A stretch of DNA of 64,000 nucleotides. It comes from Maribacter antarcticus DSM 21422 (GTDB lineage: Bacteria; Bacteroidota; Bacteroidia; Flavobacteriales; Flavobacteriaceae). Shown one piece after another: positions 37,172-46,069 of this stretch (the first letter of the stretch is position 1; each line of letters opens with the position of its first letter). The notes under the pieces are model-generated. The model saw nothing but the letters and a program-made list of their open reading frames with translations, was not told the DNA's origin and made no database searches. The translations under genes and the position numbers were made by a program. The stretch is from the NCBI RefSeq assembly GCF_000621125.1, contig NZ_JHZC01000008.1:124001-188000 (forward strand), written 5' to 3'.

Positions 37172-37193
37172 AAAAAACCGTAGGTACCTACGG
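37172..37193 (-). terminator. Terminator of the M61 peptidase gene
   Basis: On the minus strand the palindrome CCGTAGGTACCTACGG (37178-37193) folds into a 6-bp stem with a GTAC loop and is followed directly by six T, 37 bp after the peptidase stop codon. Confidence 0.75.
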
Positions 37194-37229
37194 AGCAGTA
37201 TCTGTTAATGGTAAAAATGGTAGCTAAAA

Positions 37230-39023
37230 CTAATCCAAGCCCAACCATTGCTTTCTTTGTTCCAACATTTGTTTGGTAGGTACAGTTGCTGTTTTTTCTA
37301 AAAGAGTAATACTATACTTTGGATTCGCTTTTAGGATAGCAGTGGTGCTCAGGGTTTGGTCATATCTTTCAAAATTTAAACGAATGCTGTCACCCACTTT
37401 AAAGTCTTGCAGATATGCCGTAAACTTTTGATTTGTGGGTAATGGCTGACCATTAATTTGGCTAATAGCATCTCCCTTGGTTAGGTTTGCATTGTACGCA
37501 GGGGAACCCTTAAGCGGATTGCTGTCAACAAAGCCATGCCCATCATTCTTAACAGTTACGGAAGCACCAAAATAAGATGTGTCTGGGTTTTGAGAAAGTG
37601 AAACGCCGACATTAGAAAATAGTTCTTGGTAGTTTGGCATTTTACTTTGGTAAATGTAGTTACCGAAAAACGTATTTGCAAACGTATCACCTGCATATAT
37701 CCCCAAGGTTTTTTGTAGGTCTGCTATGGCGTATGGTATTTCTGTTTTACCATAGCTTGTCCAGACCAGCTTCATGTAATCGTCTAAGTTAAGGCCTTGT
37801 TTTCTAAGAGAAAGGTCTAGCGCCAAGCCAAGTACACTACCGTAGGAATAATAAGAAATAAATGTGTTCTCCCTGTTTACAGGGTCTACAGAGGTAGATG
37901 CATCTACAAAAGGTGCTTGAAAACTCATTTCAATTGGATTAAAGAATTGTCTAGCAGGCGAATTCCAGACATAATTAAACGTACTTGACAGCCCTTCAAT
38001 ATATGCTGCTGGCTGCATAAGCCCGGCCCGGCATAAAATAAGATTCGTATAGTAGCTGGTAAACCCTTCTGCAAACCAGAGGGCTCCGCTCATATTTGCT
38101 TCTTCAAAATCAAAAGGTTCTAAGGTTTTTGGACGAATACGTTCCACATTCCAAGCATGAAAAAATTCATGGGAAACAGTCCCAATATTGCGTTTCATAC
38201 CACCAGCGGCTAAGCTTCTAGTGCTCGTAAGAATGGTCGAGTTTCTATGCTCCATACCATCGCCAGATGCGTTGGGAATGTAGCAAGCCAAAAAGGTGTA
38301 GGCTCCATAATCGAAATCGGGTAATTCGCCATATACTTTCTGTTGTTCAAGCACTACTTTTTTTACCTTTTCAAAATAAGTGTCTAGTTGTTCTTCGGTA
38401 CCATTGTGGTGCAGCGCTAAGCGCACGTTTTGGCCATCTACCATAAACTCCCGCAGTCCAAAATTGCTTATTTCTGTAGGACTGTCCATAAAATAGTGTA
38501 GGTTGGGTGCTGAATATGTAGTGCCTGAAACCAAGGGAAGTTGTGTGGCTATCCTCCAACCTAAATCATCGCGCACCTTAAATTCAACCTCGATTTTTCG
38601 CTCACTTAGTCCTGGTGCGTACATAAAAGTAGCGGGAATATTTAAGTGGGCATGTGTCTCGTCAACTTGGGCATAGGTGCCATCACCATGGTTGGCAAAC
38701 AAGGTATACGTTATATTTACCATGCCTTTATGATTTAATACAAACCACGAATATGGGTCTTTTCTATAAATGTTCAATGGATTCCCGTTGCTGTCTGTTG
38801 CCTTAAAATCATAGACATTCTTTGCGAATTCGTGCACCGCATATCTTCCCGGAGAGGTACGGCTCATTCGTACTTCAAGTGTATCAGTTTTAATATCTGG
38901 AAAGTTGGCTGTAACACTAGCTTCATTATGTACAGCATTCTCAAAGGAAATACTGTAGGAGTTGGTCTGTGCCAAAAGACCTGTAGCGAATAGCGATAGG
39001 ATAAAGAAAATAGGACGTTGCAT
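37230..39023 (-). CDS. M61 family metallopeptidase with PDZ domain
   Basis: The 597-aa exported protease (signal peptide about 1-18) has an N-terminal beta domain, the gluzincin zinc motif HEFFH at 285-289 within SHEFFHAWNVERIRP, and a PDZ domain near 500-575 (AVTVKNDGHGF, KGDAISQINGQPL). These are hallmarks of M61 glycyl-aminopeptidase-like enzymes. It acts in the periplasm or outside. It diverges from bioF with only 62 bp between and has its own terminator. Substrates are unknown. Confidence 0.92.
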   Translation of the reverse strand: MQRPIFFILSLFATGLLAQTNSYSISFENAVHNEASVTANFPDIKTDTLEVRMSRTSPGRYAVHEFAKNVYDFKATDSNGNPLNIYRKDPYSWFVLNHKGMVNITYTLFANHGDGTYAQVDETHAHLNIPATFMYAPGLSERKIEVEFKVRDDLGWRIATQLPLVSGTTYSAPNLHYFMDSPTEISNFGLREFMVDGQNVRLALHHNGTEEQLDTYFEKVKKVVLEQQKVYGELPDFDYGAYTFLACYIPNASGDGMEHRNSTILTSTRSLAAGGMKRNIGTVSHEFFHAWNVERIRPKTLEPFDFEEANMSGALWFAEGFTSYYTNLILCRAGLMQPAAYIEGLSSTFNYVWNSPARQFFNPIEMSFQAPFVDASTSVDPVNRENTFISYYSYGSVLGLALDLSLRKQGLNLDDYMKLVWTSYGKTEIPYAIADLQKTLGIYAGDTFANTFFGNYIYQSKMPNYQELFSNVGVSLSQNPDTSYFGASVTVKNDGHGFVDSNPLKGSPAYNANLTKGDAISQINGQPLPTNQKFTAYLQDFKVGDSIRLNFERYDQTLSTTAILKANPKYSITLLEKTATVPTKQMLEQRKQWLGLD

Positions 39024-39072
39024 GATTCAAAATTTTATAAAAACGAATATACTATTTAATCAGTGTAAACAC

Positions 39073-39080
39073 TAAATTTG
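39073..39080 (+). promoter_or_regulatory. TAnnTTTG -7 element of bioF
   Basis: TAAATTTG ends 5 bp before the bioF ATG at 39086, so the transcript would be leaderless or nearly so. It lies in the 62-bp gap to the divergent M61 gene. No clear -33 TTG was seen. Confidence 0.5.
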
Positions 39081-39085
39081 ACTTG

Positions 39086-40240
39086 ATGCAAAAACTACCA
39101 ACAAACCTCCAGCAAAAGATAGCCAAGCGAACTAAGGAAAAAGCTTTGCGCTCTTTGGAAAAAACAGCTGGGCTCATAGATTTTTCCTCTAATGATTATT
39201 TGGGATTTGCCCATAACGAAACCTTGTTTTCCAAAACCTTTCAGTTGTTGTTGACCGAGAATATAGCCCAGAATGGTGCAACAGGATCTCGGCTTATTTC
39301 TGGCAACCATAAGTTATACTTGCAATTAGAGCAACTTTTAGTCGATTTTCATGAGACGGAGAGTGCCTTGGTGTTCAACTCGGGCTATGATGCGAATATT
39401 GGTTTTTTTGGTGCGGTGCCACAACGAGACGATATTGTGTTTTATGACGAACATATTCATGCTAGTATACGAGATGGTATCAAAATAGGCAATGCTAAAA
39501 GTTATAAATTCAAGCATAATGATGTTGAGGACTTAGAATCAAGATGTAAAACCGAGCAAGACCGAAGCGCAACGCAAGCAGTCATCTATGTGGTAACCGA
39601 ATCTGTCTTTTCTATGGATGGTGATACGCCCGACTTAAAGGCCCTAGCCGCTTTTTGCACTAAAAAAGGGTATTGTTTGGTGGTTGATGAAGCGCATGCC
39701 TTAGGTGTTATGGGGCCAAAAGGGCAAGGCGTAGTGCAGCAACTGGGTTTACAAAACGAGATTTTTGCACGGATAATCACTTTTGGTAAGGCTATGGGTT
39801 GCCATGGAGCCGCTATTTTAGGAGCAAGTGCCTTGAAGGAATACCTTATTAATTTTGCACGAAGTTTTGTGTACACTACCGGCCTTACGCCACACACAGT
39901 AGCAACTATTATTTCGGCGTATGGGTATTTACAAAACGAGGGTACTTCAGAGATAAGGCGTCTTCAAGAAAATCTTGTGTTTTTTAAAGAAAAGTACAGT
40001 GCGCTAGGGCTAGAAAAGCATTTTATTCCTAGTAGTTCTGCCATACAATCTTGTATCTTGAAAGGTAACGCAAGAGTACTAAAAATTTCTAAAACCTTAT
40101 TGGATAAGGGCTTTTATGTGAAGGCTATTCGCTCACCAACTGTGCCTGAAGGGAAAGAGCGACTCCGCTTTTGTTTGCACAGTACAAAGGGTAAGGAAGA
40201 AATAGGCCTGGTATTAGAACTGTTATCAAAATATTTATAA
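39086..40240 (+). CDS. bioF: 8-amino-7-oxononanoate synthase
   Basis: A 384-aa PLP enzyme of the alpha-oxoamine synthase family that joins pimeloyl thioester and alanine in biotin synthesis. Typical blocks are DFSSNDYLGFA (about 32-42), GATGSRLISGNHKLYLQLE, the PLP Asp/His region LVVDEAHALGVMGPKGQG and the Schiff-base Lys near 235 in TFGKAMGCHGAAILG. I use the ATG at 39086; a TTG lies just before it. It heads bioF-DUF2007-bioD. CoA-substrate homologues such as 2-amino-3-ketobutyrate ligase are less likely given the bioD and bioA linkage. Confidence 0.93.
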   Translation: MQKLPTNLQQKIAKRTKEKALRSLEKTAGLIDFSSNDYLGFAHNETLFSKTFQLLLTENIAQNGATGSRLISGNHKLYLQLEQLLVDFHETESALVFNSGYDANIGFFGAVPQRDDIVFYDEHIHASIRDGIKIGNAKSYKFKHNDVEDLESRCKTEQDRSATQAVIYVVTESVFSMDGDTPDLKALAAFCTKKGYCLVVDEAHALGVMGPKGQGVVQQLGLQNEIFARIITFGKAMGCHGAAILGASALKEYLINFARSFVYTTGLTPHTVATIISAYGYLQNEGTSEIRRLQENLVFFKEKYSALGLEKHFIPSSSAIQSCILKGNARVLKISKTLLDKGFYVKAIRSPTVPEGKERLRFCLHSTKGKEEIGLVLELLSKYL

Positions 40241-40245
40241 TCGCT

Positions 40246-40629
40246 ATGGAAGAAACTTTTTACCAACTAGCATCCTTTGAGTATGCAGCCGATGTGCAAA
40301 TTCTTAAAGGGAAATTGGAGTTTGAGGGTATTCCCGTATTCCTAAGGGATGAGAATACCTTAAATTCCGACCCGATAATTAGTAATGCCATAGGTGGTGT
40401 AAAGTTACAAGTGTACACTAAGGACAAAGAAAGGGCCGTTGCTATTTATAACGAGGTACGAGCTTATGCTTTGGATGCCAATGATAATCCAGTTGTGTGT
40501 CCTAATTGCAAGGCGACCAAATCCGAAACGTTTTATAATAGAAGGGGTATTTTTTATAAACTTTTCCCATTTTTTGAAAAAAGAAAATATAAGTGTTTAA
40601 ATTGTGGCATAATCACGAAACCAAGTTAG
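40246..40629 (+). CDS. DUF2007 protein with C-terminal zinc ribbon
   Basis: A 127-aa protein: a ferredoxin-like DUF2007 domain (about 1-78; FYQLASFEYAADVQILKGKL, FLRDENT) is followed by a four-cysteine zinc ribbon (CPNCKATKS... KCLNCG, about 85-124). DUF2007 is annotated as a putative signal-transducing domain without a known mechanism. It sits between bioF (5 bp) and bioD (2 bp), so it is cotranscribed with biotin genes. A role in biotin regulation is possible but only inferred. Confidence 0.88.
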   Translation: MEETFYQLASFEYAADVQILKGKLEFEGIPVFLRDENTLNSDPIISNAIGGVKLQVYTKDKERAVAIYNEVRAYALDANDNPVVCPNCKATKSETFYNRRGIFYKLFPFFEKRKYKCLNCGIITKPS

Positions 40630-40631
40630 GC

Positions 40632-41249
40632 ATGCAAAAAATTTTTGTTACCGGAATATCCACAGAAGTAGGTAAAACTATAGCGTCAGCAATAATTACC
40701 GAGGCTTTACAGGCCGATTATTGGAAACCAATACAAGCAGGCGATTTGGATAATACGGATAGTCATAAAGTGGCAAGGCTGATTTCCAATACCAAAACGG
40801 TAATACACCCAAGCAGCTATGAGCTTAAAACGCCTATGAGTCCGCATGCGGCCGCGGAGATAGATGGGGTCCGTATAGATCGCTTTCATATCAACGAACC
40901 AGAAACGGAGAATGATTTGGTTATAGAAGGAGCAGGGGGTATTTTGGTTCCCTTAAACGAAGAGGATACCATATTTGATATTATTATGCCTAGTTACAAG
41001 GTAGTCGTGGTTTCCAGGCATTATTTAGGTAGTATAAATCATACCTTGTTAACCATCGGCTGGCTGCAACAAAAAGGTTATGATGTTTCGGTTTTGTTCA
41101 GTGGAGATGCCAACCCGTTTACAGAGGATATCATTCTGCATAAAACTGGGGTTTCATTGATAGGTAGAATTAATGAAGAAGAAAAATTCGATAAAAGTGT
41201 AATATCAGGTTATGCCGAGAAGTTCAAGAACATTTTAGAAACCCTCTAA
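40632..41249 (+). CDS. bioD: ATP-dependent dethiobiotin synthetase
   Basis: The 205-aa enzyme closes the ureido ring of dethiobiotin from DAPA, CO2 and ATP. The P-loop is GISTEVGKTIASAI near the N-terminus; YWKPIQAGD and VIEGAGGILVPLNE are the other family signatures. A longer frame opens in the preceding gene at a TTG (40593), but the ATG at 40632 gives MQKIFVTGIS, the normal start. Its 3' end overlaps the convergent GT39 gene by 15 bp. Confidence 0.96.
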   Translation: MQKIFVTGISTEVGKTIASAIITEALQADYWKPIQAGDLDNTDSHKVARLISNTKTVIHPSSYELKTPMSPHAAAEIDGVRIDRFHINEPETENDLVIEGAGGILVPLNEEDTIFDIIMPSYKVVVVSRHYLGSINHTLLTIGWLQQKGYDVSVLFSGDANPFTEDIILHKTGVSLIGRINEEEKFDKSVISGYAEKFKNILETL

Positions 41250-42728
41250 GCGTTGTAGTATTTCTGCTTTTTCTACCACAGCATACACGTTATAATGCTT
41301 AGCCAAATACGCTTCAATATAAGTATTTTCTTCGATTTCTTTCTTATCAAAGATACGTCTGCCTTTTCTAAGTACTACTGTTTTTGGCTGAAGGACTTCC
41401 ATGATGTATTTTAATTCTTCTACGGATGTTTTTCTAGGGTTGTCAAAGAACTCGAACATTTCGTCTTTACAAATATTGCTGGGATGCGTGGCTATTTTCG
41501 TAGGCGGATTTACATTAAGAAACCAATATCCGATTTGATACTCTAGGAAGAAGATATTTGTTTTATCAAGATTATTTTCTGTCACATAGGCTGGGACAGA
41601 AATCCCCTCTCCATTGAAAAACGTTCCCTTGGTTATTTTATTTTTAATAATGTTTCCATATTCTAGATAGGTTTCTACGGGTATAAGTAGAAATAGAACC
41701 CAAAGTAGTTGTTTAAACCGCACAGTTCTGGGCCAACTAATTTTGGATATTACGATACCAATAAAAATAATAAGCAAGGGGTGTAATTGAATTAAATAAT
41801 GTCCGTTTACTCGACCACCCTTTATAAAAGAAAGGACTACCCCAAAGATTGCTATAAAAAGAGTCTGAACTATTGGATTTTTAAAATCAATGTATCGTTT
41901 TTTCCATACAATAAAGAAGAAAGCACTCAAGATAACTAGAATAGGTGTCAATTTTAAAATGGAATAACGCCTTGCCGCCGAGTACTCCAATGGTGCCCTT
42001 ACGACCGAGTTGAACCAAAGTTCCAAGTGGTCCTCTAAAAAATAGGGTAGTATGGTGAGGCTAATGATAATCAGTATTCCCAAACCGTATGCCAGCGTGT
42101 TCCAAAACCCTTTTGTATACTCTTTTTCCTTACTATATTGAAATAAAAGATAGAGACCTATAAAGAGAACGGCATAAGCCATATTTAACTTGACCATTAA
42201 AGCAATTCCCATAAGCAAGCCGGCAATAAAGACCATGAAAAAGCTTCGGTTTTTCAATAAGATATAGGTTGCAGGCATAAAGAATGCCATAGTAATATGT
42301 TCGGACATCACACCTTGTAGACTACCAAATAAACTTTGTAGTACTACAGCGCCTACAGCGCACCAAAATCCTATTTTTTTAGTAGATAGATGTAACCCTA
42401 TTTTATACGTAAAAAATGAGCTGATGGCCACCAGTAGAACCCCAAATAGGCGAATGGTAATCATACTCTTGCCAAAAGCATAAATGATGCTGGCAAAAAA
42501 GAAAAAGGTAAGTGGCGGCTTTACGTCCCAGAGTTCCGTGAACGGTAAATTACCTTCTACCCAAGATTGCGCGACAAGGATAAAAGTGCTTTCATCGCGG
42601 TCTATATAATCTCGAAAAAAAAAGGGGAACCGAATAAAAAAGGACGCAAAGAAGAGTAGTAAGAAGGTCGTCTTACTTTCAAATGCTTTACATTTTTCTA
42701 TAATTGTAGAAAGAAAGCCATTATTCAT
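41235..42728 (-). CDS. GT39/ArnT-like membrane glycosyltransferase
   Basis: A 497-aa polytopic protein with about 11-12 membrane helices and the acidic first-loop signature of GT-C enzymes (DYIDRDESTFILVAQSWVEG at about 40-59, ELWDVKPPLTFFFFA). Such enzymes transfer sugars from polyprenyl-phosphate carriers to proteins or lipids on the periplasmic side. It overlaps by 8 bp with the upstream GT2 gene, which probably makes the donor. Acceptor and sugar are unknown. It lies on the opposite strand inside the biotin cluster. Confidence 0.88.
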   Translation of the reverse strand: MNNGFLSTIIEKCKAFESKTTFLLLFFASFFIRFPFFFRDYIDRDESTFILVAQSWVEGNLPFTELWDVKPPLTFFFFASIIYAFGKSMITIRLFGVLLVAISSFFTYKIGLHLSTKKIGFWCAVGAVVLQSLFGSLQGVMSEHITMAFFMPATYILLKNRSFFMVFIAGLLMGIALMVKLNMAYAVLFIGLYLLFQYSKEKEYTKGFWNTLAYGLGILIIISLTILPYFLEDHLELWFNSVVRAPLEYSAARRYSILKLTPILVILSAFFFIVWKKRYIDFKNPIVQTLFIAIFGVVLSFIKGGRVNGHYLIQLHPLLIIFIGIVISKISWPRTVRFKQLLWVLFLLIPVETYLEYGNIIKNKITKGTFFNGEGISVPAYVTENNLDKTNIFFLEYQIGYWFLNVNPPTKIATHPSNICKDEMFEFFDNPRKTSVEELKYIMEVLQPKTVVLRKGRRIFDKKEIEENTYIEAYLAKHYNVYAVVEKAEILQRLEGF

Positions 42729-43485
42729 TTAAATTCAAATTTTTTCTATGACTACCCCAAATACAATACAAATCTACCCATAAACGAAAAAAGTAGGATA
42801 GCTTAACTTTGGAGTCGCCCTTATCTATCCATTTTTTTACGGGAATTTCATCCATTAGTGCTAACGCCTGCGGTTTCCCATAATGTGTCAGGATTCTACT
42901 AAAGATCTCAACATCAAAAAGCCACTTGGAAATAAAGGGTTTGTCAAATGTAAGTTTGGCAATAGTAGCCGTAAACAACTTGCAGCCGCATTGGGTGTCG
43001 TATACTTTTATGTCCAGAAGATTGGATATAAAGGATGCGATAACACGGCCCGACAAAAATCTTAAAAATTTCCGTTCTACTATGGATCCTATTTTTAATA
43101 TTCGAGATGCAAAAACAAACGTTTTTCCATCTTCTAAAAATTGTAAATACGAATAGCATTCTTCTAAGCTAGTGGCTAAATCAGCATCTAAATAGGCAAA
43201 GTTTTCTCCTATTTTATGCGCTAGGCAATAACGCACTACTTTTCTAATGGACTCTGCCTTGCCTAAGTTTTTTGAATTTGATAATTTTAGGACCTTAGCG
43301 GGGAATTGGTTTTCCAATGCTTCTATGCGATCTATAGTATTATCGGTAGAGGCATCATCAATAAAAAATAGGGTGGCCCTTGTTTCTTTTGTTAGGAAAT
43401 TTTGAATTTCGGAAATGGGTAATCTACTGTATTCATTATAGCATGGAATAATAATTAGTAGTTGTCCAAGGTTTTTATTTCCCAT
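42721..43485 (-). CDS. GT2 glycosyltransferase (dolichyl-phosphate-glucosyltransferase-like)
   Basis: The 254-aa GT-A protein shows LLIIIPCYNEYSRLP (about 9-23), FIDDASTDNTI, NLGKAESIRKVVRYCLAHKI, a DXD-like YLDADLATSLEE (about 98-109) and DTQCGCKLF, all typical of polyprenyl-phosphate sugar synthases of the Alg5 type. A C-terminal membrane helix like that of DpgS is not evident. It would supply a lipid-linked sugar to the GT39 enzyme encoded immediately downstream with an 8-bp overlap. Confidence 0.9.
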   Translation of the reverse strand: MGNKNLGQLLIIIPCYNEYSRLPISEIQNFLTKETRATLFFIDDASTDNTIDRIEALENQFPAKVLKLSNSKNLGKAESIRKVVRYCLAHKIGENFAYLDADLATSLEECYSYLQFLEDGKTFVFASRILKIGSIVERKFLRFLSGRVIASFISNLLDIKVYDTQCGCKLFTATIAKLTFDKPFISKWLFDVEIFSRILTHYGKPQALALMDEIPVKKWIDKGDSKVKLSYFFRLWVDLYCIWGSHRKNLNLNE

Positions 43486-43528
43486 CTTTGCAAAATACGT
43501 AAAACCCCGTCTAACAAAATAGCTTCAA

Positions 43529-44797
43529 TTGAAAAATCTTTCTGAAAGAGATAAAAAACACCTTTGGCACCCGTTAACACAGCATAAAACGGCAGCAGCC
43601 CCTTTGGGTATTGTTAAAGCAAAGGGAGCTGTGTTTTGGGATGAAGAAGGTAAGGAATATATAGATGGTATTGCTTCTTGGTACACTAGTATGTACGGGC
43701 ATGGAAATGAATATATTATAAATGCTATGACTGCCCAAATGAAGCAGTTGGATTTTGTGCTTTTCAGTGGCTTTACCCATGAGCCAGCAGTACAATTATC
43801 AGAAAGGTTATTACCACTTTTGCCAAATAACCAAGCAAAGATTTTTTTTAATGACAATGGCTCTACTGCAGTAGAAGCAGGGATAAAAATGGCCTTACAG
43901 TACCATCATAATCAGGGCGAAAAGCGTGATACGCTTATTGCTTTTGAAGATGGTTTTCATGGCGATACCTTCGGCGCTATGAGTGTGTCCGGACTCTCTT
44001 CTTATAACGGACCGTTCGCTGATTTTTTATTAAAAGTGGAGCGTATTCCAGTTCCAAAAGAAGATAATTTAGATGCAGTCGTATCGCAGCTCCAAGATAT
44101 CATTCAAAAAAACGATTGTGCTGCCTTTATTTACGAGCCTTTGGTACAGGGCGCGGCAGGAATGAAATTCCATTCCGAAAGTGGTTTAGATACACTTCTA
44201 GAACTATGCAAGAAAGCAGAAATTCTTTGTATAGCGGACGAAATCATGACTGGATTTGGGAAAACAGGCAAAAATTTCGCTTCTGAGAATATGAAACATA
44301 AACCTGATATTATGTGCTTGAGCAAAGCACTGACCGCGGGAATGTTCCCGTTAAGTATTACGAGCTGTTCGCAAGAGGTGTATGATCGATTTTTAAGCGA
44401 TGCCGTATCCAAAGGTTTTTTCCATGCACATACCTTTAGTGCACATCCCATAGGATGCGCTGCAGTGCTGGCTGGATTGGATTTATTGGAATCACCCGAA
44501 ATTTTGGAACGGCGACAGTATATCAAAAATGCCCACGAACAATTTATAGCTGAGGTTCAAGACCATCCAAAAGTTGGTAATGCCCGTTCTAAGGGCGTAA
44601 TACTGGCAATAGACCTAAACATAGAAATGGAACGTTATGGTAACTTGCGCGATAAACTTTATCAGTTCTTTATGCAACGAGGAGTTATCTTAAGGCCTCT
44701 TGGGAATACGGTGTATATACTGCCGCCATTTGTTATTACAAATGTCCAATTGAAGAAAATATACGATGCCATTTTGGAAGCATTGGAAACATTTTAA
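43529..44797 (+). CDS. bioA: Adenosylmethionine--8-amino-7-oxononanoate aminotransferase
   Basis: A 422-aa class III PLP aminotransferase that converts KAPA to DAPA in biotin synthesis. The N-terminus ERDKKHLWHPLTQHK is the BioA signature; others are FNDNGSTAVEAGIKMALQY, AFEDGFHGDTFGAMSVSG, CIADEIMTGFGKTGK and the Schiff-base Lys in CLSKALTAGMFPLS (about 270). No ATG fits, so a TTG at 43529 is used. It follows the divergent GT2 gene by 43 bp and precedes the ketosynthase gene by 8 bp. Confidence 0.96.
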   Translation: MKNLSERDKKHLWHPLTQHKTAAAPLGIVKAKGAVFWDEEGKEYIDGIASWYTSMYGHGNEYIINAMTAQMKQLDFVLFSGFTHEPAVQLSERLLPLLPNNQAKIFFNDNGSTAVEAGIKMALQYHHNQGEKRDTLIAFEDGFHGDTFGAMSVSGLSSYNGPFADFLLKVERIPVPKEDNLDAVVSQLQDIIQKNDCAAFIYEPLVQGAAGMKFHSESGLDTLLELCKKAEILCIADEIMTGFGKTGKNFASENMKHKPDIMCLSKALTAGMFPLSITSCSQEVYDRFLSDAVSKGFFHAHTFSAHPIGCAAVLAGLDLLESPEILERRQYIKNAHEQFIAEVQDHPKVGNARSKGVILAIDLNIEMERYGNLRDKLYQFFMQRGVILRPLGNTVYILPPFVITNVQLKKIYDAILEALETF

Positions 44798-44805
44798 CTA
44801 AGGTT

Positions 44806-45972
44806 TTGAAAGAAAAAATAGCCATAACAGCAATAGCCTCAATTTCTCCTTTAGGGAATAGTTTAGGTGAGGTCTGGGAGAATTACCAAAGCGATGATCA
44901 TTGTTTTAGCCAACAATCGTTCAATGGTGAGAAAGCTTGGGCAGCATGTTTACCAGAGCATCTAAAAAGTAAAGTAGATGCACTACGGAAATCGGATACA
45001 AAATATAAAAAACTGGATGATAGCGTTTTGTTTGCTATACATTCTGCCAGAAATGCAATACGTACCGCTGGTTGGAAACCTGCTGATAATTTCGGAATCA
45101 ATATTGGGTCTTCGCGCGGGGCCACCTCGCTATTTGAAAAGTATCATAAAGAGTTTTTACAAGAGAAAAAGACAACTACGTTAGCTTCGCCCACTACTAC
45201 ACTGGGTAATATTTCTTCTTGGGTAGCCCATGATTTACAAACCCAAGGGCCAGAAATTTCGCATTCCATTACCTGTTCTACGGCATTACATTCAGTTTTG
45301 AACGGTATTGCATGGTTACAAAGCGGTATGGCCGATAAATTTTTGGTAGGCGGAAGCGAAGCACCCTTAACACCCTTTACCATCGCGCAGATGCAAGCTT
45401 TAAAAATCTACGCTCAAAACAGGCAAAGCGGAAGCTACCCGTGTCAAGCCTTAGACCTCCAAAAGACAGAAAACACTATGATTTTGGGAGAGGGAGCTGC
45501 CATGGCATGCTTAGAGATAGGGGCTGTACCTAATGCGTTGGCTATGATTATTGGTCTAGGTTACGCTACGGAGCCTCTAGTGCATAATGTTTCTATCTCT
45601 ACGGATGCACTTTGTTTTCAGCGGTCCATCGCAATGGCCTTAGGAGGTGTTTTACCAGAGGAAGTAGATGTAATAGTATTGCACGCACCTGGAACTATAA
45701 AAGGAGATCAAACCGAATATCGAGCTATAAAAAAGATTTTTAGTAGCAAAACACCTTTTTTAACTACCAATAAGTGGAAAATAGGTCATACGTTTGGAGC
45801 GTCGGGCATGTTGAATATAGAATTGGCCGTGCTAATGCTGCAACATCAAAAAGCTATTCCAGTTCCATTTATTAAAAAGCAATATTTGCCTAAGAGAATA
45901 CATAAAGTGTTAGTGAATGCCGTAGGTTTTGGTGGTAATGCGGTAAGTATTTTACTTGAATCGCCTGTTTAG
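44806..45972 (+). CDS. Beta-ketoacyl synthase-like protein in the biotin cluster
   Basis: A 388-aa thiolase-fold protein of KAS I/II type, with catalytic Cys157 (ITCSTALHSVL), His293 (VLHAPGTIKGDQTEYRAI) and His328 (NKWKIGHTFGASGM) all present, so it is probably active. It is somewhat shorter than FabF (about 410 aa). Start is TTG, 8 bp after bioA. The tight linkage suggests a role in building or diverting the pimeloyl precursor; no bioC or bioH is encoded in this window. Polyketide or fatty-acid roles remain possible. Confidence 0.85.
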   Translation: MKEKIAITAIASISPLGNSLGEVWENYQSDDHCFSQQSFNGEKAWAACLPEHLKSKVDALRKSDTKYKKLDDSVLFAIHSARNAIRTAGWKPADNFGINIGSSRGATSLFEKYHKEFLQEKKTTTLASPTTTLGNISSWVAHDLQTQGPEISHSITCSTALHSVLNGIAWLQSGMADKFLVGGSEAPLTPFTIAQMQALKIYAQNRQSGSYPCQALDLQKTENTMILGEGAAMACLEIGAVPNALAMIIGLGYATEPLVHNVSISTDALCFQRSIAMALGGVLPEEVDVIVLHAPGTIKGDQTEYRAIKKIFSSKTPFLTTNKWKIGHTFGASGMLNIELAVLMLQHQKAIPVPFIKKQYLPKRIHKVLVNAVGFGGNAVSILLESPV

Positions 45973-46069
45973 GAATAATCTCAATATTTTTTCTATTCGG
46001 ATGTTTTTAAAAGTTCATCGAATAGTATAAAATAGTACCTTTCAAGTAACCAATTAACCCATAATTGAT

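Noticed and set aside
37178..37193. 16-bp palindrome CCGTAGGTACCTACGG considered as an operator
   Set aside because: Followed by six T on the minus strand just after the M61 gene, so it is better explained as a terminator.
44131..44526. 131-codon minus-strand ORF inside bioA
   Set aside because: Antisense shadow; bioA motifs are intact across the region.
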